A stretch of 64,000 nucleotides of DNA from Roseateles violae (GCF_030410485.1 NZ_JAUHHC010000002.1:372001-436000); one strand, 5' to 3'. Counted from the stretch's first letter, positions 1 through 8,559 are shown. Numbers and translations are program-made. Notes: generated from the sequence alone by a model not told the origin.

Positions 1-1
1 T

Positions 2-127
2 GCCCAGCAGGTGCTCAACGTGAAGACCATGTACGCCGCCATCCTCGCGGCCGGCATCCTCGGCTATCTGCTGAACAACCTGTTCCTGCTGCTCGAGCGC
101 AGGATCGTCCACTGGAGCGGGAGGTAA
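2..127 (+). CDS. ABC transporter permease, C-terminal fragment
   Basis: This is the last 41 codons of a gene that begins upstream of the window. The peptide has one hydrophobic membrane segment followed by a short basic tail ending HWSGR and a stop. That is how inner-membrane permeases of the nitrate/sulfonate/taurine class (SsuC/TauC, BPD_transp_1) usually end. The cognate ATPase gene starts six bases after the stop, so the two are one operon. The family call rests on the tail and on the neighbour; the substrate cannot be told from this fragment. Confidence 0.7.
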   Translation, partial: AQQVLNVKTMYAAILAAGILGYLLNNLFLLLERRIVHWSGR

Positions 128-132
128 GCCCC

Positions 133-960
133 ATGTCCGCCGTCCTCAATGTCCCCACCGGTCTCGTCGCCGACGTGCCGCAGCGGGCCTTTCGCCCCGG
201 CCCGGCCGGCACCCACATCACCATCCGCGGCCTGACGAAGTACTTCGCCGGCTGGCCGCTCTACGAGAACTTCGACCTCGACATCCCCAAGCACAAGATC
301 GTCTCCGTCTTCGGCCCCAATGGCTGCGGCAAGAGCAGCTTGATCAATATGATCGCCGGCCTGATCCCGATCGACTCGGGCCAGATCCTGTTCGACGGCA
401 AGAGCCTGAAGGACACCAAGATCGGCTATGTGTTCCAGAACTACCGCGAGGCCATGTTCCCGTGGATGCGGACCATCGACAACATCGCCTACCCGCTCAA
501 GCTCGAGGGCCGCAGCAAGGCGGAGGTGGACCGGCGCATGGCCGAGCTGGTCGAGTCATTCGACGTCAAGTTCGACCTGAACCGCTACCCCTACGAACTC
601 AGCGGCGGCCAGCAGCAGACCGCCTCCATCATGCGCGCGCTGGCGCCGGGACCCGAGGTGCTCTTTCTGGACGAGCCCTTCTCGGCGCTGGACTTCGAGA
701 TGACGCTGTTCATCCGCGAGAAGCTGCAGGAGGTCTTCATGCAGACCGGCACGACCATGCTGCTGGTCTCGCACGATCTCGAGGAAGCCGTCTACCTGGC
801 CGACGAGGTGCTGCTGCTGAGCAAGCGCCCGACCAAGGTAGCCGAGATCCTGCCCTACGCCGACCCGCGACCGCGCACGCTGGCCACGCTGTCCGAGCCC
901 AGCTTCGTCAGCACCAAGAAACTGAGCCTGGAGATCTTCCAGCGCGAGGTGCGCCGATGA
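133..960 (+). CDS. ABC transporter ATP-binding protein (nitrate/sulfonate/taurine type)
   Basis: This is the cytoplasmic ATPase of an importer. Walker A (GPNGCGKSS) lies at residues 61-69, the ABC signature LSGGQQQ at about 156-162, Walker B (VLFLDE) at about 176-181, followed by the D-loop and an H-loop in LLVSHDLEEAV. The 275-residue length is normal for the SsuB/TauB class. About 28 extra residues precede the ABC core. It sits between the permease fragment and an AtzG/AtzE/AtzH-like hydrolase set, with an ATGA overlap into the next gene. This suggests the importer brings in the compound those hydrolases act on. The solute-binding protein must lie upstream of the window or elsewhere. Confidence 0.92.
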   Translation: MSAVLNVPTGLVADVPQRAFRPGPAGTHITIRGLTKYFAGWPLYENFDLDIPKHKIVSVFGPNGCGKSSLINMIAGLIPIDSGQILFDGKSLKDTKIGYVFQNYREAMFPWMRTIDNIAYPLKLEGRSKAEVDRRMAELVESFDVKFDLNRYPYELSGGQQQTASIMRALAPGPEVLFLDEPFSALDFEMTLFIREKLQEVFMQTGTTMLLVSHDLEEAVYLADEVLLLSKRPTKVAEILPYADPRPRTLATLSEPSFVSTKKLSLEIFQREVRR

Positions 961-1169
961 ATGCCGTCGAGATCGAGCGCTATGTGGACGCCAGCGCCGC
1001 GCTGTTGGCCTTGCCGCTGGCGCCCGAGCACCGGCCGGGCGTGCTGCGCTATTTCGCGCTGGCCGCCGAGATGGCGGCCTTGGTCAACGGCCTGCCGCTG
1101 GGCGTGGAGGACGAGCCGGCGGAGTGCTTCGTGCCCATAGTGCCGGCCGAGCGGGAAGGGCGCCGATGA
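957..1169 (+). CDS. AtzG/HpxX-like small subunit (DUF4089 type)
   Basis: This 70-residue protein begins at an ATG overlapping the ATPase stop codon (ATGA) and ends overlapping the start of the amidohydrolase in the same way. It resembles the small AtzG/HpxX proteins, which in cyanurate degradation form a complex with the amidase AtzE and help its assembly. Features seen are a short acidic N-terminus, a helix rich in Ala and Leu (LPLAPEHRPGVLRYFALAAEMA), and a C-terminal PAEcFVP-like segment typical of this family. Its role here is inferred from the fixed order small subunit, amidase, AtzH-like protein. Confidence 0.8.
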   Translation: MNAVEIERYVDASAALLALPLAPEHRPGVLRYFALAAEMAALVNGLPLGVEDEPAECFVPIVPAEREGRR

Positions 1170-2602
1170 ACGAAGCCGACGCGCTGCTGCTGCAGCCCGC
1201 GCACGCGATTGCTGCCGCCGTGCGCGCCGGCCGGGTCAGCGCCGAAGCGATGGCCGAGGCCAGCCTGGCGCGCATCGCGCGCAGCGACGGGCTGATCAAT
1301 GCCTTCACCGACCTGACGGCGGCGCGGGCCCTTGCGGGCGCGCAGGCGCTGGACCGGCGCCTGCGCGCCGGCGATCCGGCCGCGCGGGCGCTGCCGCTGC
1401 CGGGCGTGCCCTATGCGGTCAAGAACCTGTTCGACATCGAAGGCCTCAGCACCCTGGCCGGCTCCAAGATCGAGCGCGGCCGCCCGCCGGCCTCTGGCGA
1501 CGGACCCTTGCTGCGCCGCCTCGATGCGGCGGGCGCGCTGCTGGTCGGCGCGCTCAATATGGACGAGTACGCCTATGGCTTCACCACCGAAAACAGCCAC
1601 GAGGGCCCCACGCGCAACCCGCGCGACCCGACGCGCGTGGCCGGCGGCTCCTCGGGCGGCTCCGGCGCGGCGGTGGCCGCGGGCCAGGTGCCGATCAGCC
1701 TGGGCTCGGATACCAATGGCTCGATCCGCGTGCCGGCCTCGCTGTGCGGCGTCTTCGGCCTGAAGCCGACCTTCGGCCGCCTGCCACGCAATGGCAGCTA
1801 CCCCTTCGTCGCCAGCCTCGACCATCTCGGCCCCTTTGCCCGCTCGGTGCCGGACCTGGCCCTGACTTACGACGCACTGCAGGGCTTCGATGCCGCGGAT
1901 CCCGGCTGCCAGCCGCGCGCCATCGAACCGACGATGCCGGCGCTGGCGCGCGGACGCGAAGGCCTGCGCATCGCCCGTCTCGACGGCTACTTCCTGGATA
2001 ACGCAGGCCCCGAGGCGCGCGCGGCGGTGGCGCGCGTGGCCGAGGCGCTGGGCGGCTTGAACGGCGTCGAACTGGCCGGCGCCGAGCGGGCGCGGGCGGC
2101 GGCCTTCCTGATCAGCAACGCCCAGGGGGCCGCTCTTCATCTGCCCGACCTGCGTTCGCGTGCGCGAGACTTCGAGCCGCTGTCGCGCGACCGTTTCCTG
2201 GCCGGTGCCCTGCTGCCGGCCGCCTGGGTGCAGCAGGCGCAGCGCGTGCGGCGCTGGTTCGCGCTGCGCGCGGCCGAGTTGTTCCGCGAGGTGGACGTGC
2301 TGATCGCGCCGGCGACGCCGGTGGTGGCACCTGTCATCGGCAGCGAATGGATCGACCTCAATGGCCGGCAACTGCCCGCGCGGCCCAGCCTGGGCCTGCT
2401 GACCCAGCCGATCTCCTGCATCGGCCTGCCCGTCTGCGCCGCGCCGGTGTGGGGCGTGCACGAGCGCCTGCCGCACCGGCCGCGCCTGCCGATAGGCGTG
2501 CAGATCATCGCCGCGCCCTGGCGCGAGGACCATGCGCTGCGCGTCGCCCACGCGCTGGAACAGGCCGGCGTCAGCAGCGCGCCGGTGGCGGAACTGGCAT
2601 GA
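1166..2602 (+). CDS. AtzE-family amidohydrolase (amidase signature family)
   Basis: This is a 478-residue amidase-signature enzyme. It carries the Ser-cisSer-Lys triad framework: Lys86 in the AVKNLFD segment, the Gly/Ser-rich stretch GGSSGGS at 160-166, and the nucleophile serine at about 186 in [12 protein letters not shown]. In Pseudomonas AtzE hydrolyses 1-carboxybiuret, and in Klebsiella a homologue belongs to the hpx oxalurate/ureide pathway. Which substrate is used here cannot be read from the sequence. The ATG at 1166 was chosen because it overlaps the stop of the AtzG-like gene; a longer in-frame start at 1124 would lie inside that gene. Confidence 0.9.
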   Translation: MNEADALLLQPAHAIAAAVRAGRVSAEAMAEASLARIARSDGLINAFTDLTAARALAGAQALDRRLRAGDPAARALPLPGVPYAVKNLFDIEGLSTLAGSKIERGRPPASGDGPLLRRLDAAGALLVGALNMDEYAYGFTTENSHEGPTRNPRDPTRVAGGSSGGSGAAVAAGQVPISLGSDTNGSIRVPASLCGVFGLKPTFGRLPRNGSYPFVASLDHLGPFARSVPDLALTYDALQGFDAADPGCQPRAIEPTMPALARGREGLRIARLDGYFLDNAGPEARAAVARVAEALGGLNGVELAGAERARAAAFLISNAQGAALHLPDLRSRARDFEPLSRDRFLAGALLPAAWVQQAQRVRRWFALRAAELFREVDVLIAPATPVVAPVIGSEWIDLNGRQLPARPSLGLLTQPISCIGLPVCAAPVWGVHERLPHRPRLPIGVQIIAAPWREDHALRVAHALEQAGVSSAPVAELA

Positions 2603-2679
2603 GCGCCGCGCCGGGCCGCCCCAAGCAAGCTCTCTCCCGCTTGGCGGGACAGGCCGAAGGCCGAAGGGTGCACCAATGA
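2599..2679 (+). CDS. 26-codon linking ORF between the amidohydrolase and AtzH-like genes
   Basis: A 26-residue frame starts at an ATG overlapping the amidohydrolase stop (ATGA, 2599-2602) and stops at a TGA overlapping the ATG of the next gene (2676-2679). It would let ribosomes travel without a break through all three genes. The DNA contains an inverted repeat, CCAAGC (2621-2626) and GCTTGG (2639-2644), that could hide the downstream start in RNA. The peptide is basic and low in complexity and shows no recognisable domain. It may simply be a coupling leader or a translated repeat element. Confidence 0.4.
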   Translation: MSAAPGRPKQALSRLAGQAEGRRVHQ

Positions 2680-3074
2680 CAGAAGACGAGATCAACCTGC
2701 CCGAGGTGCTGGCCGAGGTGAGCGCGGTGTTCGCGCGCTACGAGGACGCGCTGGTCAACAACCGGGTGGAGGTGCTGGACGAGCTGTTCTGGGACTCCCC
2801 TCACACGGTGCGCTACGGCGCCACCGAGAACCTCGTCGGCTACGCGCAGATCCAGGCCTTTCGCGCGGGCCGCTCGCCCGTCGGCCTGGCGCGCAGCCTG
2901 GCGAACACCGTCATCACCACCTTCGGCCGCGACCACGCCACGGCGATGACCGAGTTCCGGCGCGAGGGCAGCGCGGCCATCGGCCGGCAAAGCCAGACCT
3001 GGGTGCGCCTGCCCGCCGGCTGGCGCGTGGTGGCGGCCCATGTGAGCCTGCTGGCGCCGCCGCCGGATCGCTAA
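2676..3074 (+). CDS. AtzH/HpxZ-like protein (DUF3225, SnoaL-like fold)
   Basis: This 132-residue protein resembles the AtzH/HpxZ family: an N-terminal helix followed by an NTF2/SnoaL-type cone, including the conserved-looking segments [27 protein letters not shown] and a C-terminal [17 protein letters not shown]. AtzH acts beside AtzE and AtzG in cyanuric-acid breakdown as 1,3-dicarboxyurea amidohydrolase. Family members also occur in ureide (hpx) clusters. The start at 2676 overlaps the stop of the preceding mini-ORF. The last codons are seven bases short of the GntR gene pair spacing, consistent with one transcript. Confidence 0.85.
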   Translation: MTEDEINLPEVLAEVSAVFARYEDALVNNRVEVLDELFWDSPHTVRYGATENLVGYAQIQAFRAGRSPVGLARSLANTVITTFGRDHATAMTEFRREGSAAIGRQSQTWVRLPAGWRVVAAHVSLLAPPPDR

Positions 3075-3083
3075 GATCGCCGA

Positions 3084-3794
3084 ATGCGCGCCGTCGCCGT
3101 TTCCCCGCCTGCCGCCGCCGAGCGCTCGAATCTCGCCGAGCACATCTATGCCGTTATCAAGGCGGAGATGGATGACTTTCGCCTGGTGCCCGGCGACCGC
3201 TTCTCCGAAGGGGAGTTGAGCCAGCGCCTCGGCGTCAGCCGCACGCCGGTGCGCGAAGCGCTGTTCCGCTTGCGCAACGAGGGCTATCTCGAGGTGGAAG
3301 CCAAGTCGGGCTGGAGCGTGCGGCCGATCGACTTCGGCCGCCTGGAGGAGCTGTACGACCTGCGCATCATCCTGGAGCTGGCCAGCGTGGCGCGCCTGTG
3401 CGCCTACACCGGCCCGCCTCTGCCGGAGCTGGAGCAGCTGAAGGCCATCTGGCTGGTGCCGGTGGCCGAACGCCTGAGCGATGGCCGCGAGGTCGGCCGG
3501 CTGGACGAGGCCTTCCATGCCACCCTCGTGCGTGCCGCCGGCAATGCCGAGATGGCGCGGGTCCACTGGGACGTGACCGAGCGCATCCGCATCGTGCGCC
3601 ATCTTGACTTCACCCGGGTCGACCGCATCGAGGCCACCTACAGCGAGCACGCCAAGATCCTGCGCGCCGTCATCCAACGCAAGGTCGAGCACGCGCAGCT
3701 GCTGCTGAAGACGCATGTCGAGCAGAGCAAGGCGGAGGTCCGCAAGATCACCTTGGCCACGCTGTACGAGGCGCGCGGGCGGGCCGCGCGCTGA
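3084..3794 (+). CDS. GntR-family transcriptional regulator (FadR/FCD subfamily)
   Basis: This is a 236-residue DNA-binding regulator. The N-terminal winged helix (about residues 12-75) has the GntR hallmark FSEGELSQRLGVSRTPVREAL. It is followed by an all-helical FCD effector domain with LRIILELASVARLC, an FHATLVRAAGN histidine segment and a C-terminal EHAKILRAV. FCD proteins usually repress their own operon until a carboxylate-type ligand binds. It lies nine bases after the AtzH-like gene in the same direction, so it is probably the local regulator of this transport and hydrolysis operon. The ligand is unknown. Confidence 0.92.
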   Translation: MRAVAVSPPAAAERSNLAEHIYAVIKAEMDDFRLVPGDRFSEGELSQRLGVSRTPVREALFRLRNEGYLEVEAKSGWSVRPIDFGRLEELYDLRIILELASVARLCAYTGPPLPELEQLKAIWLVPVAERLSDGREVGRLDEAFHATLVRAAGNAEMARVHWDVTERIRIVRHLDFTRVDRIEATYSEHAKILRAVIQRKVEHAQLLLKTHVEQSKAEVRKITLATLYEARGRAAR

Positions 3795-4300
3795 GCCAGC
3801 TGCGACGGCCGGCCATTCGATGGGCGGGTGTGGACGCGTCGCGGCCTGCTTCGTCAGCGCCGGCGCAGCGCTCGCCGCTCCGTTTCCCGCGCCGGCGTCG
3901 CAGGTCCTGCCCGACGTGGTCCCCGGCCCCGGAAGGCACGGACAGGGCCCTGTCTGGACGACCGGGACGGCCGGCTCTGGATCGGCCATGGCAAGGGAGG
4001 TCTACGAGCATGGCAAGTTCCGGCCGCCATCGGCAAAGCCATACCGCCGTGGTTTGAACGGCCGCCATCATTCCCGGGCCCATCAGGTTCCGTGCCGGCC
4101 AGCAGGCATCTGCCGCGAGCGATTTTTCCGGCAACTTGAACAGACCGGTTGGCATCGCTAGCGAAGCTTGGGGCCCTCGTCAGTGATTGATGCGCACGCC
4201 GGATCAATCAATGAGAATCTTGCAATTCCGTTGTCAAGGGCTGTCGTCCAAACTTCGTTCCAGTGGCCGCTTTTCCGGCGCGGCTTCATAGGAGACATAG
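3795..4300 (+). other. 506-bp gap between operons; promoter region of the dicarboxylate operon
   Basis: No convincing gene is seen. Several open frames of 75-150 codons run through here on both strands, but they overlap one another, lack recognisable domains and have no good ribosome site. The first 350 bases may be decayed sequence. The final 120 bases are clearly less GC-rich and hold the LysR-type element at 4185-4228, then the ribosome site AGGAGA just before the GTG start at 4301. Confidence 0.5.
4185..4228 (+). promoter_or_regulatory. Candidate LysR-type operator upstream of the CoA-ester operon
   Basis: The core is a perfect dyad, ATTGAT-N11-ATCAAT, which fits the T-N11-A rule for LysR-type regulators. 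The same element, in the same orientation to its downstream gene and with the same internal spacing, recurs at 10927-10970 in front of the PrpF gene next to the LysR gene. The shared parts are GATTGATGCGCA, GGATCA and TGCAATTC. The best inference is that the LysR protein encoded at 9982-10902 binds both sites and co-regulates the two arms of the cluster. Confidence 0.7.
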
Positions 4301-5161
4301 GTGGACACAAGCACGCCGAATCTTGCCGAATGGGTGGGCCGCAGCACGACGCTGCACGATGTCGCCACGGCGGCGCCCGTCGTGGCGCTCAACGCGACCC
4401 TCGATCACCCGACCATCGCTGCCGAGTCCGGCCTCATGCTGCCGCCTCTGTGGCACTGGCTGTACTTCCTGCCAGCGCACCGGCAATCGGAGATCGGCGC
4501 GGACGGCCATGCCAAGCGCGGCGGCTTCCTGCCGCCGGTGCCGCTGCCGCGGCGCATGTGGGCCGGCAGCCAGTTCGAGTTTCGATCGCCGATTCGGCTG
4601 GGCGACCGCATCGAGCGCAAGTCGACGATCGCCGATGTGACAAGCAAGGAGGGGCGGACCGGCCAGCTGGTCTTCGTCAAGGTCCGGCATGAGGTCCGCT
4701 GCAATGGCGCGGCCGATCCGGCCCTGGTCGAGTTCCACGACATCGTCTATCGCGAGGCGAAGCAGCCCGGGGATGTCGAGCCGCCGCCGCTGAAGGCCGA
4801 GCAAGGCGCCGCCTGGCAGCGCGAGATCGTGCCCGACGACGTGCTGCTGTTCCGCTACTCGGCGCTCACCTTCAACGGCCACCGCATTCACTACGACCGG
4901 CGCTATGTGACCGAGGTCGAGGGCTATCCGGGCCTGATCGTCCACGGGCCCTTGATCGCCACCCTGCTGATGGACCTGCTGCGGCGCAATGCTCCGGATG
5001 CCGAGGTAGCCAGCTTCCGCTTCAAGGCCGTCCGGCCGACCTTCGACCTGCACCCCTTCAAGGTGAACGGCGCCTTGCAAGCGGACGGCAAGACCGTGCG
5101 CCTGTGGGCCCAGGACCATGAGGGCTGGCTGACGATGGATGCGACGGCAACGCTGCGCTGA
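4301..5161 (+). CDS. MaoC/FAS1-type acyl-CoA hydratase (itaconyl- or mesaconyl-C4-CoA hydratase-like)
   Basis: This 286-residue protein of the double-hotdog FAS1/MaoC dehydratase class is similar in plan to mesaconyl-C4-CoA hydratase and to the itaconyl-CoA hydratase (Ich) of Pseudomonas aeruginosa. Recognisable parts are an N-terminal hotdog with PPLWHWLYFLP and RMWAGSQFEF, and a C-terminal hotdog with the hydratase-like stretch FRYSALTFNGHRIHYDRRY followed by GLIVHGPL. The start is a GTG with AGGAGA seven bases upstream. It heads an operon with a CoA transferase and a CitE-type lyase, the exact trio of itaconate degradation. It would hydrate the unsaturated CoA ester to citramalyl-CoA; the substrate is inferred from context. 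Confidence 0.82.
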   Translation: MDTSTPNLAEWVGRSTTLHDVATAAPVVALNATLDHPTIAAESGLMLPPLWHWLYFLPAHRQSEIGADGHAKRGGFLPPVPLPRRMWAGSQFEFRSPIRLGDRIERKSTIADVTSKEGRTGQLVFVKVRHEVRCNGAADPALVEFHDIVYREAKQPGDVEPPPLKAEQGAAWQREIVPDDVLLFRYSALTFNGHRIHYDRRYVTEVEGYPGLIVHGPLIATLLMDLLRRNAPDAEVASFRFKAVRPTFDLHPFKVNGALQADGKTVRLWAQDHEGWLTMDATATLR

Positions 5162-5175
5162 ACAGAGAGACGAAT

Positions 5176-6366
5176 ATGCAAGCCCTCAAAGGACTCACCG
5201 TCGTCACGCTGGAGCATGCGATCGCGGCGCCGTTCGCGACCCGCCAGCTGGCCGACCTCGGCGCGCGGGTGATCAAGATCGAGCGCCCCGGCGTCGGCGA
5301 CTTCGCGCGCGGCTACGACGCCCGCGTGCGCGGCCTGGCCTCCCACTTCGTCTGGACCAACCGCTCCAAGGAAAGCCTGACGCTGGACGTCAAGCATCCG
5401 GAAGCCGCCCAGCTGCTGGAGCGGCTGGTGCTCGAAAAGGCCGACGTGGTCGTGCAGAACCTGGCCCCGGGCGCCGCTGCACGGCTGGGCCTGGGCTACG
5501 AGCGCCTGTCGGCGCTCAAGCCCTCCCTGATCGTCTGCGACATCTCCGGCTACGGTGCGGACGGTCCCTACCGCGACAAGAAGGCCTATGACCTGCTGAT
5601 CCAGAGCGAGGCCGGCTTCGTGTCCGTCACCGGCACGGCCGACGAACCCTGCAAGGCCGGGCCCTCGATCGCCGACATCGCCGCCGGCATGTACGCCTAC
5701 TCCAACATCCTGGCCGCCCTGCTGGAGCGCGCGCAGACCGGCAAGGGCCGCCACATCGACATCTCGATGCTGGAGTCGCTGACCGAGTGGACCAGCTATC
5801 CCCTCTACTACGCCTTCGAGGGGGCGCCGCCCCCGCCGCGCACCGGCGCCGCCCACGCCACCATCTACCCCTACGGGCCCTTCCCGACCGGCGATGGCGG
5901 CAGCGTGATGCTGGGCCTGCAGAACGAGCGGGAATGGGTCAACTTCTGCGAGAAGGTGCTGCAGCAGCCCGGCCTGGCGCAGGATCCCCGCTTCACCGGC
6001 AACGCCAAGCGCGTGGCGGCCCGGGCCGAACTGCGCGACATCATCGTGAGCGCCTTCGCCGCGCTGACGGCCCCGCAGGTGGTCGAGCGCCTGGAGATGG
6101 CACAGATCGCCAACGCGCGGGTCAACACCATGCAGGAGGTTTGGGACCATCCGCAGCTGAAGGCGCGCGGCCGCTGGCGTGAGGTGGAAACACCGGCCGG
6201 CACGATTCCCGCGCTGCTGCCGCCCGGCTCCTGGCCGACCGACCCGCGGGAGGGGCCCCGGATGGATCCGGTTCCCGCGCTGGGACAACACACCCATGCC
6301 ATCCTCGCCGAACTCGGCGTCGATGCCGAGGGCCTGCGGGCGCTGCAGCGCGCCGAGGCGATCTGA
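5176..6366 (+). CDS. CaiB/BaiF (class III) CoA transferase, itaconate CoA-transferase-like
   Basis: This 396-residue family III CoA transferase moves CoA from a donor such as succinyl-CoA to a carboxylate. The N-terminal start LKGLTVVTLEHAIAAPF and RQLADLGARVIKIE is typical. The catalytic aspartate of the family fits Asp167 in SIADIAAGMYA. The segment RSKESLTLDVKHPE marks the CoA-binding lobe. It sits 14 bases after the hydratase and one base before the lyase gene. In P. aeruginosa the itaconate CoA transferase Ict is of this class, so activation of itaconate or a related C5 dicarboxylate is the preferred reading. The class is secure; the substrate is inferred. Confidence 0.9.
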   Translation: MQALKGLTVVTLEHAIAAPFATRQLADLGARVIKIERPGVGDFARGYDARVRGLASHFVWTNRSKESLTLDVKHPEAAQLLERLVLEKADVVVQNLAPGAAARLGLGYERLSALKPSLIVCDISGYGADGPYRDKKAYDLLIQSEAGFVSVTGTADEPCKAGPSIADIAAGMYAYSNILAALLERAQTGKGRHIDISMLESLTEWTSYPLYYAFEGAPPPPRTGAAHATIYPYGPFPTGDGGSVMLGLQNEREWVNFCEKVLQQPGLAQDPRFTGNAKRVAARAELRDIIVSAFAALTAPQVVERLEMAQIANARVNTMQEVWDHPQLKARGRWREVETPAGTIPALLPPGSWPTDPREGPRMDPVPALGQHTHAILAELGVDAEGLRALQRAEAI

Positions 6367-6367
6367 G

Positions 6368-7183
6368 ATGAGCCCGAGAAGCTACCTCTTCGTGCCGGGC
6401 AATCGACCGGAACGATTCGAGAAGGCGCTGGCGAGCGGGGCGGATGCCGTCGTGCTGGATCTGGAGGATGCGGTGGCTCCGGAGGCCAAGGGCGCGGCGC
6501 GCGACGCGATCGCGAGCTGGGCCGCTTCCGCCACGAATACAGCGCGGGAAAGGATCTTCGTCCGCATCAACGACGCAAGCTCCAGCGTATTTGAAGAGGA
6601 CCTGCGCGTGCTTCGGGAGGCCCGCATTGCCGGTGCGATGCTGCCCAAGGCCGAGCTGGAAGATCCCTTGAAGCGGCTCGCGGCTACCGTCGAGGGCATC
6701 GCCATCCTGGCCTTGGTCGAGACCGCTCGCGGCGTCGAGCAGGCCCAGATCGTCGCGGCCGGTCCGGCTGTCACCCGGCTGGTGTTCGGGACACTGGATT
6801 TCGCGCTGGACCTCGATCTGGACATCGGCGACAGCAACGAGGCGCTGGCCTATGCGGCCTCCCGCTTGGCGATCGCGTCCCGGCTGGCGGGCCTTGAATC
6901 ACCGGTGGCGGGCGTCACCCCGCAGATCGACGACGAAGCGCGGCTGCTGTCCGATGCGGCCTGGTCGCGCCGCCATGGCTTCGGCGCCAAGCTCTGCATC
7001 CATCCGCGCCAGATCGCCACCGTGCATGCGGTGCTGTCGCCCAGCCCGGCCGAACTCGCCTGGGCGCAGCGCGTGCTGGCCGCCGATGCCGCCTCGCCCG
7101 GGGCCGCCCAAGTCGACGGCCGGATGATCGATAGACCGGTCGTTCTGCAAGCCCAGCGCCTGCTGAAGCGCGCACCCGCCTGA
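6368..7183 (+). CDS. HpcH/HpaI (CitE-like) CoA-ester lyase, citramalyl-CoA lyase-like
   Basis: This 271-residue TIM-barrel lyase of the CitE family has the hallmark N-terminus RSYLFVPGNRPERF, then DAVVLDLEDAV, LPKAE, LVETARGV and FGTLDFALDL. These contribute the Mg-binding Glu/Asp and the CoA-ester site. The C-terminal GAKLCIHPRQI is also typical. The expected reaction in this operon is cleavage of citramalyl-CoA to pyruvate and acetyl-CoA, the last step of itaconate breakdown (Ccl). A longer in-frame start at 6179 would overlap the CoA-transferase gene by almost 190 bases and is rejected in favour of ATG 6368. Confidence 0.9.
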   Translation: MSPRSYLFVPGNRPERFEKALASGADAVVLDLEDAVAPEAKGAARDAIASWAASATNTARERIFVRINDASSSVFEEDLRVLREARIAGAMLPKAELEDPLKRLAATVEGIAILALVETARGVEQAQIVAAGPAVTRLVFGTLDFALDLDLDIGDSNEALAYAASRLAIASRLAGLESPVAGVTPQIDDEARLLSDAAWSRRHGFGAKLCIHPRQIATVHAVLSPSPAELAWAQRVLAADAASPGAAQVDGRMIDRPVVLQAQRLLKRAPA

Positions 7184-7212
7184 TACCGCCTTTCCACTCA
7201 CAGGGGACCCCC

Positions 7213-8559
7213 ATGGCCGCCACCATCATCGACTCCGTCATCTTCCAGGGCATCTTCTCCAGCGACGAGATGCGTCATGTCTGGTCCGACGAGAACCGCA
7301 CGCAGAAGTACCTCGACATCGAAGCCGCGCTGGCCAGGGTGCAGGGGCGGCTGGGCCTGATTCCGCAGGAGGCGGCCGACGAGATCGTCAGCCACTGCCA
7401 GCTGGAGCAGATCGACCTGCTCAAGCTGCGCCAGCAGACCGAGCGCATCGGCTATCCGATCCTGGGCGTCGTCTCGCAGCTGAACCTGCTGTGCCGCGAC
7501 AAGCTGGGCGAGTACTGCCACTGGGGCGCCACGACGCAGGACATCACCGACACCGCCACCTCGCTGCAGATCCGCGAGGGCCTGGCCATCGTCGAGCGGG
7601 AGCTGGCGGCGATCTCGGCCGCGCTGGCCAAGCTGGCCAAGGCGCATCGCCTGACGCCGATGATAGGCCGCAGCAATCTGCAGCAGGCGATTCCGGTGAC
7701 CTTCGGCTACAAGATGGCCGGCCTGCTGTCCGCCGTCGAGCGCCACCGCGAGCGCCTGACCCAGCTGAAGGAGCGCGTGCTGGTCGGCGAGTTCGCCGGA
7801 GCGGCCGGCACGCTGGCCTCGCTGGAGCGCGGCGCGATGGAGACCCAGGCCGGCCTGTGCGCCGAGCTGGGCCTGAAGCAGCCCGTGATCGCCTGGCACA
7901 CGATACGCGACAACATCGCCGAAGTGGGCGCCTTCCTCGGCCTGGTCGGCGGGACCCTGGGCAAGCTCAGCATGGACATCAAGCTGATGATGCAGACCGA
8001 GGTCGGCGAGGTCTACGAGCCCTATGCCCATGGTCGGGGTTCCAGCAGCACCATGCCGCAAAAGCGCAACCCGATCTCCAGCTGCTACATCCACGCGGCG
8101 ATCTCGGTGGTGCGCCAGCATGCCGCGGCGCTGATGGACGCGATGGTGGCTGATCACGAGCGCTCGACCGGCCCCTGGGAGATCGAGTGGATCGTCCTGC
8201 CCGAGGCCTTCTGCCTGATGGCCGGGGCCTTGAAGCAGTCGCGCTATGTGCTGGAAGGCCTGGAGGTCGATGCCGAGGCGATGCGCCGCAATATCGACAT
8301 GACCCATGGCCTCGTGATGAGCGAGGCGGTGATGATGGGTCTCGGCCCCTATATCGGGCGCGAGTACGCACACGACCTGGTCTACGACATCTGCCGCGAG
8401 GCGGTGAAGCAGCAGCGGCCCCTGCTGGACCTGCTGGCCGAGCATCCCGAGATCAACAAGCATCTCGACCGGGCCGCGCTGGCGCGGCTGTGCGATCCGG
8501 CCAACTACCTCGGCCAGTCCGGCGTGATGGTCGATCGCGTGCTGGCCACGCTGAGCTGA
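7213..8559 (+). CDS. Fumarase/aspartase-superfamily lyase (adenylosuccinate lyase / CMLE-like)
   Basis: This 448-residue all-helical lyase has the superfamily signature GSSTMPQKRNP at about 278-288, containing the mobile-loop catalytic serine, and the upstream CHWGATTQDITDT box. The fold class covers adenylosuccinate lyase, 3-carboxy-cis,cis-muconate cycloisomerase, and lyases that eliminate from substituted succinates. It is not the housekeeping PurB in context: it lies in the dicarboxylate operon between the CitE-like lyase and a DctA carrier. A role in releasing or rearranging a substituted succinate or fumarate that feeds the CoA steps is a reasonable inference; the real substrate is unknown. 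Confidence 0.85.
   Translation: MAATIIDSVIFQGIFSSDEMRHVWSDENRTQKYLDIEAALARVQGRLGLIPQEAADEIVSHCQLEQIDLLKLRQQTERIGYPILGVVSQLNLLCRDKLGEYCHWGATTQDITDTATSLQIREGLAIVERELAAISAALAKLAKAHRLTPMIGRSNLQQAIPVTFGYKMAGLLSAVERHRERLTQLKERVLVGEFAGAAGTLASLERGAMETQAGLCAELGLKQPVIAWHTIRDNIAEVGAFLGLVGGTLGKLSMDIKLMMQTEVGEVYEPYAHGRGSSSTMPQKRNPISSCYIHAAISVVRQHAAALMDAMVADHERSTGPWEIEWIVLPEAFCLMAGALKQSRYVLEGLEVDAEAMRRNIDMTHGLVMSEAVMMGLGPYIGREYAHDLVYDICREAVKQQRPLLDLLAEHPEINKHLDRAALARLCDPANYLGQSGVMVDRVLATLS

Noticed and set aside
3715-4161. A 148-codon frame after the GntR gene
   Set aside because: It has low complexity, no ribosome site, overlaps the GntR end, and competes with several other equally open frames.
7213-8559. 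Assignment of the lyase as the housekeeping PurB
   Set aside because: Its operon context and the absence of purine genes nearby make a catabolic lyase more likely. Sequence alone cannot exclude it.
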